Translations under genes and position numbers: made by a program
Notes under the pieces: generated by a model
Seen by the model: the letters and a program-made list of their open reading frames with translations, nothing else
Told to the model about the DNA's origin: nothing
Databases searched by the model: none
Part shown: piece after piece, positions 51,835 to 62,588 of the stretch
Numbering within the stretch: position 1 is the stretch's first letter
How the letters are laid out: every line of letters starts with the position of its first letter
From: Actinoplanes cyaneus
Lineage (GTDB): Bacteria; Actinomycetota; Actinomycetes; Mycobacteriales; Micromonosporaceae
NCBI RefSeq assembly: GCF_016862095.1
Contig: NZ_BOMH01000039.1
Location: 62,001 to 126,000, forward strand
Length of the DNA stretch: 64,000 nt
Direction: 5' to 3'

Positions 51835-51965
51835 GCCGACATGCTCCCACGGGGTGTCGGGAGAAGCACTCGTCACACCGCCTCCGGTAGGGTCTCCTGG
51901 CACTTGCTCGGGGCGGATGTCAACCCCCCGCCACGCGGTAACATCGCTGCTGGGAGGACCGCATC

Positions 51966-52652
51966 GTGAATGACCTTGTCGATACCACCGAGATGTATCT
52001 CCGGACCATTCTCGAACTCGAGGAAGAAGGCGTGCCTCCGCTTCGGGCTCGCATCGCCGAGCGCCTGCACCAGAGCGGCCCCACGGTCAGTCAGACGGTC
52101 GCCCGCATGGAGCGGGACGGTCTGCTCACCGTCGAGGGCGACCGTCACCTGGTGCTGACCGAGGAGGGGCGCGCCACCGCCGTCTCCGTCATGCGCAAGC
52201 ACCGTCTTGCGGAGCTGCTGCTGGTCAACGTCATCGGCATGCCGTGGGAGGAAGCCCACGAGGAGGCGTGCCGGTGGGAACACGTGATGAGCGACTCGGT
52301 CGAGCGCCGGGTCTACGATCTGCTGAACAAGCCGACCCGCTCGCCGTACGGGAATCCGATCCCCGGCCTGGAGCAGCTCGGCCTGCTCGAGGACGACAGC
52401 ACCGACCCGCTCGGCCACGGGGAGCGCAACCTGGCGTTCCCCGGTCTGACCGGCAGTGTCGTGGTGTCCCGGATCTGCGAGAGCGTCCAGACGAACGCGG
52501 ACGTGCTGCGGCAGTTGCACGCGGCGGGGATCGACCCGGGGACGACAGTGACGGTCGCGCAGGAGCGGGACGGGGTCACCATCGACAAGTCGGGCGACAA
52601 GATCCGGCTGCCGCGTGAGGTGGCGTCCCGGGTGTTCGTCGCGGCTCGCTAG
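51966..52652 (+). CDS. ideR: DtxR/IdeR family metal-dependent regulator
   Basis: 228 residues. Winged HTH at 1-70 (VDTTEMYLRTILELEEEGVP, SGPTVSQTVARMERDGLLTV), dimerisation and metal domain with EEACRWEHVMSDSVERRV (Cys, Glu, His ligands) and a C-terminal SH3-like domain (GTTVTVAQERDGVTIDKSG). Activated by Fe(II), it should repress iron uptake and adjust iron storage. Close behind sigB as in mycobacteria. GTG start with GGGAGGACC. Confidence 0.94.
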   Translation: MNDLVDTTEMYLRTILELEEEGVPPLRARIAERLHQSGPTVSQTVARMERDGLLTVEGDRHLVLTEEGRATAVSVMRKHRLAELLLVNVIGMPWEEAHEEACRWEHVMSDSVERRVYDLLNKPTRSPYGNPIPGLEQLGLLEDDSTDPLGHGERNLAFPGLTGSVVVSRICESVQTNADVLRQLHAAGIDPGTTVTVAQERDGVTIDKSGDKIRLPREVASRVFVAAR

Positions 52653-52681
52653 GGAGTAGGAGCCACCGGCGGCTCGGCCAC

Positions 52682-53236
52682 TCAGCCGTCGGTGGTGTCC
52701 AGCGCCTTGGCCAGCTCGAACAGGCCGTTGTTCATCTTGGCCACGGCCGCGTTCGTCGCGCCCTTCGCGAAGGTGAACTTCAGCGTCTGCAACTGCGCGG
52801 CCTCGCTCAGCCAGCCGATCTCCACGGAGGGGCCGTGCCCCGAGCCGGCCCCGGTGTTCAGCCGATAACCGGCCTTGCCCAGACCCTTGAGGGTCACCGA
52901 TTTCTTCGGCGCGCGGGTGGCCATGAAGATCTTGGCGTCCGCCTTCGTCTGATCGACCACGGAGAGTGACAGATCGGGCCACGAGGAATCCACTGTCTGC
53001 ACCACGCACGTGGACGTGTCGTCGATCTGGCCGGAGGCGGCGACGGAGAAGTCGACGCCGGTCTTCGCCTTGATCAACGGCCAGTCCCAGAGGATGCAGG
53101 CGCCGCCCGCGGAGGCCGCGGGAGCCACCGCGATCGTGACCGGGGGCAGCGTGACGGCCGCCTCTTCCTTCTTCTTCTGGCAGCCGGAAACGGCGAGCAA
53201 CGCGACGACGCCGAGCGCGGCTCCGACTCTACGCAC
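52682..53236 (-). CDS. Lipoprotein of unknown function
   Basis: 184 residues. Signal peptide MRRVGAALGVVALLAVSGCQ with a lipobox (AVSGC); the mature protein is anchored to the outer face of the membrane. A single compact domain follows with ACILWDWPLIKAKTGVDFSV and STCVVQTVDSSWPDLSLSV (two cysteines likely paired), similar in layout to DUF3558-type lipoproteins, but the match is not certain. GTG start after GGGAGGAGCACTC. Monocistronic, convergent with ideR. Confidence 0.82.
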   Translation of the reverse strand: MRRVGAALGVVALLAVSGCQKKKEEAAVTLPPVTIAVAPAASAGGACILWDWPLIKAKTGVDFSVAASGQIDDTSTCVVQTVDSSWPDLSLSVVDQTKADAKIFMATRAPKKSVTLKGLGKAGYRLNTGAGSGHGPSVEIGWLSEAAQLQTLKFTFAKGATNAAVAKMNNGLFELAKALDTTDG

Positions 53237-53342
53237 GAGTGCTCCTCCCGGGTTTCGGGCACACCCTATTGCCCGGACGGCGCCTGACGGAAGCCGGAAC
53301 TTCTGCACGTACGGACGGTGATGGTGACGTCTGCCGCACGCT

Positions 53343-53374
53343 ACTTGACGCGTCGTGTCAAGTGGCGGCAGGAT
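53343..53374 (+). promoter_or_regulatory. Promoter and dyad of the HTH-hydrolase operon
   Basis: TTGACG (53345-53350) and CAGGAT (53369-53374) are spaced 18 bp and end 6 bp before the GTG, so the transcript would be leaderless. The dyad ACTTGAC (53343-53349) / GTCAAGT (53357-53363) overlaps the -35 and spacer: a likely autoregulatory operator. Confidence 0.5.
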
Positions 53375-53380
53375 CGGGGC

Positions 53381-53893
53381 GTGGGAGAGACGGAGGCGCT
53401 GGCCGAGCAGCTCGTGCGACTGCTCGACGCTCGCCTGACCGACCCGCTGGACATCCTGCTGGAGGGGCACCGCAGCGTCGACGACGTGCGGCGCCGGCTG
53501 CATCGGCGCGCGCTGGACTGGGCGTTCGTCATCTCGCACGGGCCACAGTCCGACGCGGTGCACACCATCGCCCGGCTGATCGCCACGCTCTATCCGGATG
53601 ATCATGCGTTCGCGCCGCCGGTCCCGTGGTGGCAGACGCCGCTCGGGCAGGCGGTGGCGCGGCGGGTCGGGCATCCGTTCGCCGACTCGGTGTCGCTGGC
53701 GACGGCCGGGGCGATGCTCGGGATCAGCCGGCAGGGCGTGCACGATCTGGTCCGGCGGGGAAAGCTGCCGCGGCATCCGGACGGCGGAGTGCCGGTGCAC
53801 GCGGTGCGGGAAAGGTTGCTCGCCGCCGGCGGCGGCCCGGACGATGGCCTCGCCGCCGGCGGCGGCCCGGACGATGACGAGGAGGGGCAATGA
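53381..53893 (+). CDS. Putative helix-turn-helix DNA-binding protein
   Basis: 170 residues. N-terminal helical part (EALAEQLVRLLDARLTDPLD, RSVDDVRRRLHRRALDWAFV) and a C-terminal HTH of the excisionase/MerR-like type: SLATAGAMLGISRQGVHDLV followed by RRGKLPRHPDGGVPVHAV. The tail has an imperfect duplication of LAAGGGPDD coded by a ~27-bp repeat. Family not certain. The GTG start is chosen because a promoter places the 5' end there; an ATG at 53321 is an alternative. Its stop overlaps the hydrolase start (ATGA), so it likely regulates or accompanies that enzyme. Confidence 0.7.
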   Translation: MGETEALAEQLVRLLDARLTDPLDILLEGHRSVDDVRRRLHRRALDWAFVISHGPQSDAVHTIARLIATLYPDDHAFAPPVPWWQTPLGQAVARRVGHPFADSVSLATAGAMLGISRQGVHDLVRRGKLPRHPDGGVPVHAVRERLLAAGGGPDDGLAAGGGPDDDEEGQ

Positions 53894-54795
53894 TCCACGA
53901 CAGTCTTGTCGACGTGGGGAACGTGCAGATCGCCGTGCGTGACTTCGGGGGTGACCAGCCCCCGCTGCTGCTCCTGCACGGCGCCGGCGGCAACCTGGCA
54001 CAGCTGACCACGCTGGCCCGGGCGTTACGACAGCACCACCGGGTGGTCACCGTCGACCTGCGCGGGCACGGCCGCTCCGCCGACGGGCCGTGGACCTGGG
54101 ACGCCGCGCTCGGCGACCTGGCCGCCGTCTGCGTGAAACTGGAGCTGGACCGTCCGGCCGTCGTCGGGCACTCGCTCGGCGGGATGCTGGCCGCGCACTG
54201 GGGCGAACGCCACCCGGAATCCGCGGGCGTGATCAGCCTCGACGGGAACCCTCCGCCCACCGATCCGGCGCAGCTGCCCGGGCTCGACCCGGAGAAGGCC
54301 ACCGCCGAGCTGGAGCGGCTGACCGGCGCCTTCGACATGATGGAGGCGGCCGCCGGCCAGACCGTCGACTCCGCCGAGCTGGCCGAGCTGATCGACCGTC
54401 AACGCGCCGCCGCGCGCGCCCTGGGCGCCGACGAGAAGGTGTGGGTCGAGGGGTTCCGGCGCAACTTGATCCAGGGCCGGGACGGCCGGGCCACGTTCCG
54501 TCCGTCGTTCGAGACCACCACCCAGTTGCGCGCTCTGCTGAACTCGCTGGACCTGGCCCCGGTCTACGCCCGGATCACCTGCCCGGCGCTGCTCGTGCTG
54601 GCCACGCGCTCACTGCCGGAGCAGGAGCCGTTCGCCGAGTTGTACGCGGCCCACCGCCGCCATCTGCTGGACCAGGCCCGGTCCGTGCCGCACCTGCGTC
54701 ACCTCGAGCTGGCCGACGCCTCCCACGCCATGGTCGTCGAACGCCCCGCCGAGCTGGCATCCGTGATCACCACCTTCCTGACCGAACACCGCTGA
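53890..54795 (+). CDS. Alpha/beta hydrolase
   Basis: 301 residues. Alpha/beta-hydrolase fold with PPLLLLHGAGGN (oxyanion loop), VTVDLRGHGRS, the nucleophile elbow VVGHSLGGMLAA (Ser in GHSLGG), and the His in DASHAMVVERPAEL; the acidic member is likely the Asp or Glu in the LATRSLPEQ region. It could be an esterase, lactonase or epoxide-type enzyme; substrate unknown. Coupled to the HTH gene upstream through ATGA. No signal peptide, so cytosolic. Confidence 0.92.
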   Translation: MIHDSLVDVGNVQIAVRDFGGDQPPLLLLHGAGGNLAQLTTLARALRQHHRVVTVDLRGHGRSADGPWTWDAALGDLAAVCVKLELDRPAVVGHSLGGMLAAHWGERHPESAGVISLDGNPPPTDPAQLPGLDPEKATAELERLTGAFDMMEAAAGQTVDSAELAELIDRQRAAARALGADEKVWVEGFRRNLIQGRDGRATFRPSFETTTQLRALLNSLDLAPVYARITCPALLVLATRSLPEQEPFAELYAAHRRHLLDQARSVPHLRHLELADASHAMVVERPAELASVITTFLTEHR

Positions 54796-54953
54796 CCCAC
54801 GCCCTCCCCCACCGCACCGCACGCCCCGCCCGAAGGGCTCACAGCCACACAAGGTCAGCCCGACCCATGACACGCCGCCACGCAAGGTCCCAGCGCGAGC
54901 CATGACACGCCGCAAGGCTCGCCGCGCTCCAGGCCCAGCCGCGCTCACGCTCT

Positions 54954-55010
54954 CCGGCTGGTTCTCATGGGCGTTATTCGTCCCGAATAACGCCCATGAG
55001 AACCAGCCGG
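54954..55010. repeat. Palindromic repeat (GGCTGG family), perfect 27-bp arms
   Basis: Arms 54954-54980 and 54984-55010 pair perfectly around TCC. Almost identical to the 7099 copy but with GGTTCTC for GGTGCTC in the left arm and the matching change in the right arm, that is, a compensated double change. Confidence 0.92.
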
Positions 55011-55102
55011 AACACCGCGCCGCGCCGCTACCCCGAACCACGCCGGGGGTCGCGGCATCGGATCCGGAGGGTGGTCGCCGCGCGGGGCTCCCGGCGGGGG
55101 TT

Positions 55103-55253
55103 GATCTTCCGGGGTGACCGTGACCGGCCACGGAGATCGCCCTTGCGGGCTTCGCGTTCTGGGCCGGCCACGGCCCTGCGAAGCCCGCAAGGGTCCCCGC
55201 GGGAGCGACGATCCGGACCACAGCGGAGGCAGGCAATGAAGAATTTGATCTGG
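55103..55253 (+). repeat. Dispersed structured repeat, copy C
   Basis: Copies the core of A: CGGAGATCGCCCTTGCGGG, TTCGCGTTCTGGGCCGGCCA and so on. Stem 55140-55155 with 55178-55193 is a perfect 16 bp with inner GGGCC/GGCCC. Its end reads GGAGGCAGGCA then ATGAAGAATTTGATC. An MFS gene lies 30 bp past it on the other strand. Of the three copies its stem is the most regular. Confidence 0.85.
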
Positions 55254-55284
55254 GGTTGGTGATCAGAAGCGGACGCGGCGGGGG

Positions 55285-56463
55285 TCAGGGGCGCAGTGGT
55301 TTGGCGGCGTGCGAGGCGGCCAGCCCCAGCAGGAGCGCGCCGAAGACGCAGAGCATGCCGTTGAGGATGCCGAAGTGCTCGGAGAGGAAACCGATCAGCG
55401 GCGGGCCGGCCAGGAACGCGCCGTAACCGATCGAGCCGGCCACCGAGACGCGCATGGCGGCGTGGACCGGGTCGTCGGCGGCGGCGCTCATGCCGATCGG
55501 GAAGCCGAGCGACGCGCCGAGACCCCAGAGGAGTGCTCCGGCCAGGGCGAACTCGATGGATCCGCCGAAGACGACCAGCAGGACGCCGGCGGCGGCGGAG
55601 ACCGCCGTCAGGCGGAGGACCGGGACGCGGCCCCAGCGGTCGGCGGCCGCGCCGCCGTACATGCGACCGAGAGTCATCGCGGTGACGAAGACGCCGAATC
55701 CGATCGCGCCGAGGGTGTCGCCGGTGTGATATCCATCGACGAGGCTGATGGCGAGCCAGTCGTTGGCGCTGCCCTCGGTGAAGCCGAAACCGAGCAGGAT
55801 CAGGCCGATCAGAATCGTCCGTGGCTCGCGCCAGACCTGACCGGCGCTCATCGCCGGTTTCGCGCCGGGCTCGGGCTCGACGTGCGGGAGGAAGCGGCGG
55901 ACGACGGCGAGCTGGACGGCCACGACGATCACGGTGGTGACGTAGAGCTGGGCCCAGATCGGCACGCCGGCGGCTGAGGCGGCCGCTCCGACGCCGGCCC
56001 CGGCGACCGTGCCGAGGCTGAAGCCGGCGTGGAAGCGCGGCATGATCGTGCGGCCGATGCGGCGTTCGACGTCGGCGGCCTCGACGTTCATGGCGACGTC
56101 CCAGGTGCTGGTGCCGAAGCCGCAGAAGAGCAGGGCGAGCCCGGCGAGCGGGACCGAGCTCACCAGCGCCGCGGTGGCCAGCAGTGCCAGGCCGAGAGCT
56201 TCGGTCATGCTGGCGATCAGCACCGCGCGGGCCGGGCCGACGCGCTGCACCAGCGGGCCCGCGAGCGGGATCGACGCGACCGAGGTGCCGGACATGCAGA
56301 GCAGCAGGAGGCCGAAGCCGGCGACGGAGAGCTCCAGGCCGTCCCGGATCGCGGGGGCGCGGGACAGCCAGCCGGCGAGGGCCAGGCCGTTCATGGCGAA
56401 CGTGACGCCCACCGCGATCTTGGCCGAGTTCACCCGGGAGGGTACGACGTCAACGCTGCTCAC
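55285..56463 (-). CDS. MFS transporter
   Basis: 392 residues, about 12 membrane segments. Motif A-like GPLVQRVGPARAVL after TM2 and AAADRWGRVPVLRLTAVSA in the second half, with WDVAMNVEAADVERR between. It resembles the small MFS branch near YdhP/ProP-like and fucose-type permeases; substrate and direction cannot be named. GTG start at 56463 without a ribosome-binding site but with a -10 TATAAG 8 bases upstream, so probably leaderless. Confidence 0.88.
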   Translation of the reverse strand: MSSVDVVPSRVNSAKIAVGVTFAMNGLALAGWLSRAPAIRDGLELSVAGFGLLLLCMSGTSVASIPLAGPLVQRVGPARAVLIASMTEALGLALLATAALVSSVPLAGLALLFCGFGTSTWDVAMNVEAADVERRIGRTIMPRFHAGFSLGTVAGAGVGAAASAAGVPIWAQLYVTTVIVVAVQLAVVRRFLPHVEPEPGAKPAMSAGQVWREPRTILIGLILLGFGFTEGSANDWLAISLVDGYHTGDTLGAIGFGVFVTAMTLGRMYGGAAADRWGRVPVLRLTAVSAAAGVLLVVFGGSIEFALAGALLWGLGASLGFPIGMSAAADDPVHAAMRVSVAGSIGYGAFLAGPPLIGFLSEHFGILNGMLCVFGALLLGLAASHAAKPLRP

Positions 56464-56471
56464 CAGCTCAA

Positions 56472-56477
56472 CTTATA
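56472..56477 (-). promoter_or_regulatory. -10 of a leaderless MFS transcript
   Basis: Minus strand TATAAG, 8 bases before the GTG. The -35 is weak (CGGTGA at 17 bp). Confidence 0.5.
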
Positions 56478-56621
56478 CGTTAAAGCGGCTCCGGTCACCG
56501 GGCATTCGCCGGAGGGCCGGGGCGGGCGCGGTGCGGGCCCCGTAGGGCCGGGAGCGGGGACGGTCCGGGCACGCCCCACAATGGGCATCGGCGCATCGGC
56601 GGAGACCGGAAGGAGAGCGAC

Positions 56622-57143
56622 ATGCGGCCCGAGGAACTGCAAGCGGAGGCACGAGACGTGCTCACGCTGCTGGAGCCGCTGGGGCAGGTCGTCCCCACGG
56701 GCAGCTACGTGTCCGGGCTGATGGTCTGGCGCGACCTCGACGTGATGCTGCTCGGCGGCCCCGGCTTCACCCCGGCCGATGTCCTCGCACTGCTCGGCAA
56801 GGCGGTCGGGATCCCGGGCGTGACCGGTTTCGCCTACCGCGACGAGCGCGGCGGCGAGAAGCGGGACGAGCGCTACCACGTGACGATCACCCTCGGCGAG
56901 TGGCGCGTCGACCTCTCCATCTGGCTCAACGACGACCACGCCGACAGCAGCGCATGGCACAGGGAGTTGGCCGAGCGGCTGTCCGACGAGGAGCGGCAGG
57001 CGATCCTGGCGATCAAGACGATCTGGCATCAGCGGCCGGAGTACCCGGACGAGGTGAGCGGGTGGGACATCTACCGCGCGGTGCTGGACGACGGGGTGCG
57101 GACCGCTGTGGAGTTCGGGGTCTGGCTGCGCGACAAGCACTGA
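56622..57143 (+). CDS. Nucleotidyltransferase-fold protein of unknown substrate
   Basis: 173 residues. TGSYVSGLMVWRDLDVMLLG fits the GS-x9-DxD pattern of nucleotidyltransferases, and a third acid could be Asp in EWRVDLSIWL. The remainder is helical (AWHRELAERLSDEERQAILA). This is the layout of small stand-alone NTases (antibiotic-modifying or toxin-like types), but no close family is certain. ATG after GGAAGGAGAGCGAC. Divergent from the MFS gene, convergent with nrdJ; a bidirectional terminator follows. Confidence 0.7.
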   Translation: MRPEELQAEARDVLTLLEPLGQVVPTGSYVSGLMVWRDLDVMLLGGPGFTPADVLALLGKAVGIPGVTGFAYRDERGGEKRDERYHVTITLGEWRVDLSIWLNDDHADSSAWHRELAERLSDEERQAILAIKTIWHQRPEYPDEVSGWDIYRAVLDDGVRTAVEFGVWLRDKH

Positions 57144-57159
57144 CGGATCAGCACAGCGA

Positions 57160-57191
57160 AACGGGCGGTGCGCCGAGGCGCACCGCCCGTT
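57160..57191. terminator. Bidirectional terminator between NTase-fold gene and nrdJ
   Basis: AACGGGCGGTGCGCC (57160-57174) and GGCGCACCGCCCGTT (57177-57191) pair over about 14 bp. It serves both convergent genes. Confidence 0.8.
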
Positions 57192-57206
57192 CCACATCGG
57201 TCCTTG

Positions 57207-60098
<2,892 letters not shown>

Positions 60099-60154
60099 AA
60101 GAATGTGCTCCCCCTCGTAGTACCGCTGACAGGTGTGGCTCAGACAGGTTCGGC

Positions 60155-60676
60155 TCAAGAAGTGGTCTTGGGAAGGCGCGCTGTCGCGGACCGCGGCGCG
60201 ACGGCGTGTCGCGTCCCGGCTTCCCGGACCGGCGGCGTGTCGCGGAGCGCGGCAATCTCCTTCTCGAACTCGTCGAGCGAGTCGAAGGACTTGTAGACGC
60301 TGGCGAACCGCAGATAGGCGACCTGGTCGAGTTCACGCAGAGGCGTGAGAATCGCCAGGCCGACCTCGTGGCTCGGAATCTCCGCGGCTCCGCGAGCCCG
60401 GACGGTCTCCTCCACCCGCTGCGCGAGCAGCGCGATCGAATCCTCGTCGACGGGCCGGCCCTGACAGGCCTTGCGGACCCCACTCATGATCTTCGTCCGG
60501 CTGAAGGGCTCGGTGACGCCGCTGCGCTTGACCACCGCGAGCACCGCCTCCTCGACCGTGGTGAAGCGTTTGCCGCACTCGGGACACGACCGACGGCGAC
60601 GGATCAGCTGACCGTCGTCGGCCTCCCGCGAGTCGACGACCCGCGAGTCGGCGTGCCGGCAATACGGACAACGCAC
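60155..60676 (-). CDS. nrdR: Transcriptional regulator NrdR
   Basis: 173 residues. Zinc ribbon CPYC...CPEC (VRCPYCRHADSRVVDSREAD, RRSCPECGKRFTTVE) and an ATP-cone (KRSGVTEPFSRTKIMSGVRK) that senses ATP/dATP. It represses ribonucleotide reductase genes at NrdR boxes. The tail after ~150 is longer than usual and basic. GTG start at 60676 with AGGGGGAA upstream. It precedes nrdJ in the same direction. Confidence 0.95.
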   Translation of the reverse strand: MRCPYCRHADSRVVDSREADDGQLIRRRRSCPECGKRFTTVEEAVLAVVKRSGVTEPFSRTKIMSGVRKACQGRPVDEDSIALLAQRVEETVRARGAAEIPSHEVGLAILTPLRELDQVAYLRFASVYKSFDSLDEFEKEIAALRDTPPVREAGTRHAVAPRSATARLPKTTS

Positions 60677-60815
60677 CGCGATCTTCCCCCTCCACCCCAC
60701 CCCGGCCGAGATCCGGACACGCCGAAACGCAGCCACGCCATGATCTCCATCATCGCGCGGCTGTGAACGAACCTGTGGAAAACCGGGGAGGAGAAACCCA
60801 ACCTGTGGACGACTT

Positions 60816-60842
60816 ACATCTCTGTAACCACTAGATGTTGGG
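60816..60842. promoter_or_regulatory. Possible NrdR-type operator upstream of nrdR
   Basis: CCACTAGATGTTGGGG near 60828-60842 resembles a NrdR box of the form ACACTAGATCTTGTGT; an ACATCT (60816-60821) / AGATGT (60833-60838) dyad overlaps it. Only one box is seen, while pairs are usual. Confidence 0.3.
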
Positions 60843-60971
60843 GAAGACGCTATGCCGCGGCGAACGCCGATGCAAGCTCAGAGACATGCCGACGCGCCCG
60901 TGTTTTGCACCTCAACACGCTGGGGTGACGGCACGATCACCGGGCGCGTCGGGAAACCGTTTGCCGCACGG

Positions 60972-61112
60972 TCAGCCCTGTGAGGCAGTCGCGAACAGGA
61001 CAATGCTCGCGAGGGCCGCCAGGGCGAAGAAGAGACCGAGAAGGACCACTCGGCCGCGCCGGGTCAGTCGCAGGGGCGGCGCCGTGTGCCGAGCCCCACC
61101 AGTGACCACCAT
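60972..61112 (-). CDS. 46-residue single-pass membrane peptide at the ChiZ/YneA position
   Basis: 46 residues: MVVTGGARHTAPPLRLTRRG then VVLLGLFFALAALASIVLFA and a stop after TASQG. The first 40 residues match the N-terminal membrane anchor of LysM-containing cell-division inhibitors that normally lie divergent from lexA (Rv2719c/ChiZ in mycobacteria). The LysM part is missing: after the stop there is no frame with a LysM domain. Either a reduced member or a relic. ATG with AGGGGAACG; the promoter region holds an inverted repeat at 61137-61152. Confidence 0.6.
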   Translation of the reverse strand: MVVTGGARHTAPPLRLTRRGRVVLLGLFFALAALASIVLFATASQG

Positions 61113-61136
61113 GACCCGTTCCCCTCTCTCGGACAC

Positions 61137-61152
61137 GCGTTCTATAGAACGC
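61137..61152. promoter_or_regulatory. Perfect 16-bp palindrome before the small membrane peptide
   Basis: GCGTTCTATAGAACGC. Spacing and half sites (GTTC-N4-GAAC) are the reverse of an SOS box. A similar GGTCTATCAGAAC lies 20 bp on. A regulator other than LexA may bind. Confidence 0.5.
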
Positions 61153-61220
61153 CCGTACGACGGTCTATCAGAACGGGAGTACGAAAATCCAGTCTTCGGG
61201 TACGACACGCCGGTGAAACC

Positions 61221-61236
61221 TCGTACAGATGTTTGA
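61221..61236 (+). promoter_or_regulatory. SOS (LexA) box upstream of lexA
   Basis: TCGTACAGATGTTTGA matches 13 of 16 positions of the actinobacterial LexA box TCGAACATATGTTCGA. It lies about 130 bp before lexA, fitting autoregulation. Confidence 0.65.
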
Positions 61237-61366
61237 ATATGTCGGACCCGCCTACTACGGTTTGCTGTCAAGAGGGGTCAGCCGGACAAACGCCATCCCC
61301 ACGGCGCGTCCGGCTCCGCGACGCACCACGTGCCGACACCGGCACTGGCCGACAGGGAGGGCGGAC

Positions 61367-62146
61367 GTGTCGACCGACGACCACACGCGCCGACAGCAGC
61401 AACCGATCAGGCAGGACTCCGCCGGCCGCCGCCGCACGACAGGCCGGGCACGGTCCGGCGACGCCCCGCAGCTGCGGTCGGTGACCGCGGTCGGCAGTGT
61501 CAGCGAGCCGGTCGCCGCCGACCTCACCGCCCGCCAGCGGAGGATCCTCGAGTTCATCCGCGAATGGGGCGAGAAATACGGTTACCCGCCCAGCGTCCGG
61601 GAGATCGGCGAGGCGGTCGGCCTGGTCTCCCCGTCCAGCGTGGCGTACCAGTTGAAGGCCCTCGAGACCAAGGGATACCTGCGCCGCGACCCGAACCGTC
61701 CGCGCGCCGTCGACGTCCGCTCCCCCGGTGAGCTCGTCGACGACGACGCCGCGCTGCGGGCCGCCCGGCCGCAGCCGGCCTACGTGCCGCTCGTCGGCCG
61801 GATCGCCGCCGGTGGGCCGATCCTCGCCGAGCAGTCGGTGGAGGAGTTCTTCCCGCTGCCGCGCGAGCTGGTCGGCGAGGGCGAGGTCTTCATGCTGGAG
61901 GTCAAGGGCGACTCGATGATCGACGCCGCGATCTGCAACGGCGACTGGGTCGTCGTCCGCCAGCAGCCCACCGCCGAGGCCGGCGACATCGTGGCCGCGA
62001 TGATCGACGGCGAGGCGACCGTCAAGAGCTACCGGCAGCGCGACGGGCACGTCTGGCTGATGCCGGCCAACCCGGCGTTCGACCCCATCCCCGGCGACGA
62101 CGCCACCATCATGGGCAAGGTGGTCGCGGTCCTGCGCCGCGTCTGA
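61367..62146 (+). CDS. lexA: SOS repressor LexA
   Basis: 259 residues. A disordered N-terminal extension of ~50 residues (rich in Arg/Gln), a winged HTH with LEFIREWGEKYGYPPSVREI and VGLVSPSSVAYQLKALETKG, and the S24-type autoprotease: cleavage Ala148-Gly149 in VGRIAAGG, Ser183 in VKGDSMID and Lys220 in ATVKSY. It represses SOS genes and cuts itself on RecA filaments. GTG start after ACAGGGAGGGCGGAC. Confidence 0.96.
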   Translation: MSTDDHTRRQQQPIRQDSAGRRRTTGRARSGDAPQLRSVTAVGSVSEPVAADLTARQRRILEFIREWGEKYGYPPSVREIGEAVGLVSPSSVAYQLKALETKGYLRRDPNRPRAVDVRSPGELVDDDAALRAARPQPAYVPLVGRIAAGGPILAEQSVEEFFPLPRELVGEGEVFMLEVKGDSMIDAAICNGDWVVVRQQPTAEAGDIVAAMIDGEATVKSYRQRDGHVWLMPANPAFDPIPGDDATIMGKVVAVLRRV

Positions 62147-62218
62147 CCCCCATCTGCCCGTACGAGTCGGGCACGCGCCCGTCTTCACGCGCCGCGGCGC
62201 GGCTGTCCCTCCGGGGCC

Positions 62219-62337
62219 GGCCCGCGCCGCCGGCGTCGGTGGTCCCTCACCGCGCGCGCCACCCCAGGTCCGGCCCGCGCCGCCGGCGTCGGTAGTCCTT
62301 CACCGCGCGAGCCACCCCAGGTCCGGCCCGCGCCGCG
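62219..62337. repeat. 53-bp tandem repeat, 2.2 units
   Basis: Units at 62219-62271 and 62272-62324 and a partial third to 62337; each starts GGCCCGCGCCGCCGGCGTCG. Confidence 0.85.
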
Positions 62338-62386
62338 TATCCCTGGCCGGCTGTCGTGCTGGTGATCCCGCCCGCACCAGACCCCC

Positions 62387-62439
62387 GGCTGGGATTCTTG
62401 GTCGTAATGCCGGCCCCATAACAACCGTCAGAGCCAGCC
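62387..62439. repeat. Degenerate GGCTGG-family palindrome
   Basis: GGCTGGGATTCTTGG at 62387 and CAGAGCCAGCC at 62429-62439 with an inner AATG/CATA; several mismatches. Confidence 0.5.
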
Positions 62440-62478
62440 GCCGCGCCGCCGCCGCGCCCACCAGCCCAGCCAACGCCC

Positions 62479-62531
62479 GGCTGGCGCCCACGGTCGTGAT
62501 CACGGCCCCGGAACAACCACCAGAACCAGCC
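62479..62531. repeat. Degenerate GGCTGG-family palindrome
   Basis: GGCTGGCGCCCACGGTCGTG at 62479 and ACCACCAGAACCAGCC ending 62531; several mismatches. Confidence 0.5.
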
Positions 62532-62588
62532 GGGCCGCCGACGCCGCGGCACCAGGCCGACCCACGCACGGCTGGGGCCGGATGCGAG

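Larger units (their letters stand above)
54796..55284. other. 489-bp non-coding region with a perfect palindrome and repeat copy C
   Basis: No gene is supported. It holds a perfect palindrome (54954-55010), repeat copy C (about 55103-55253) and GC-rich filler. The few open frames read the palindrome on both strands and are not credible. Confidence 0.8.

Noticed and set aside
54902..55236. Small frames with a repeated WFSWALF/NNAHENQP-type peptide
   Set aside because: They come from the palindrome, which yields the same peptide on both strands; similar peptides appear at every palindrome copy.
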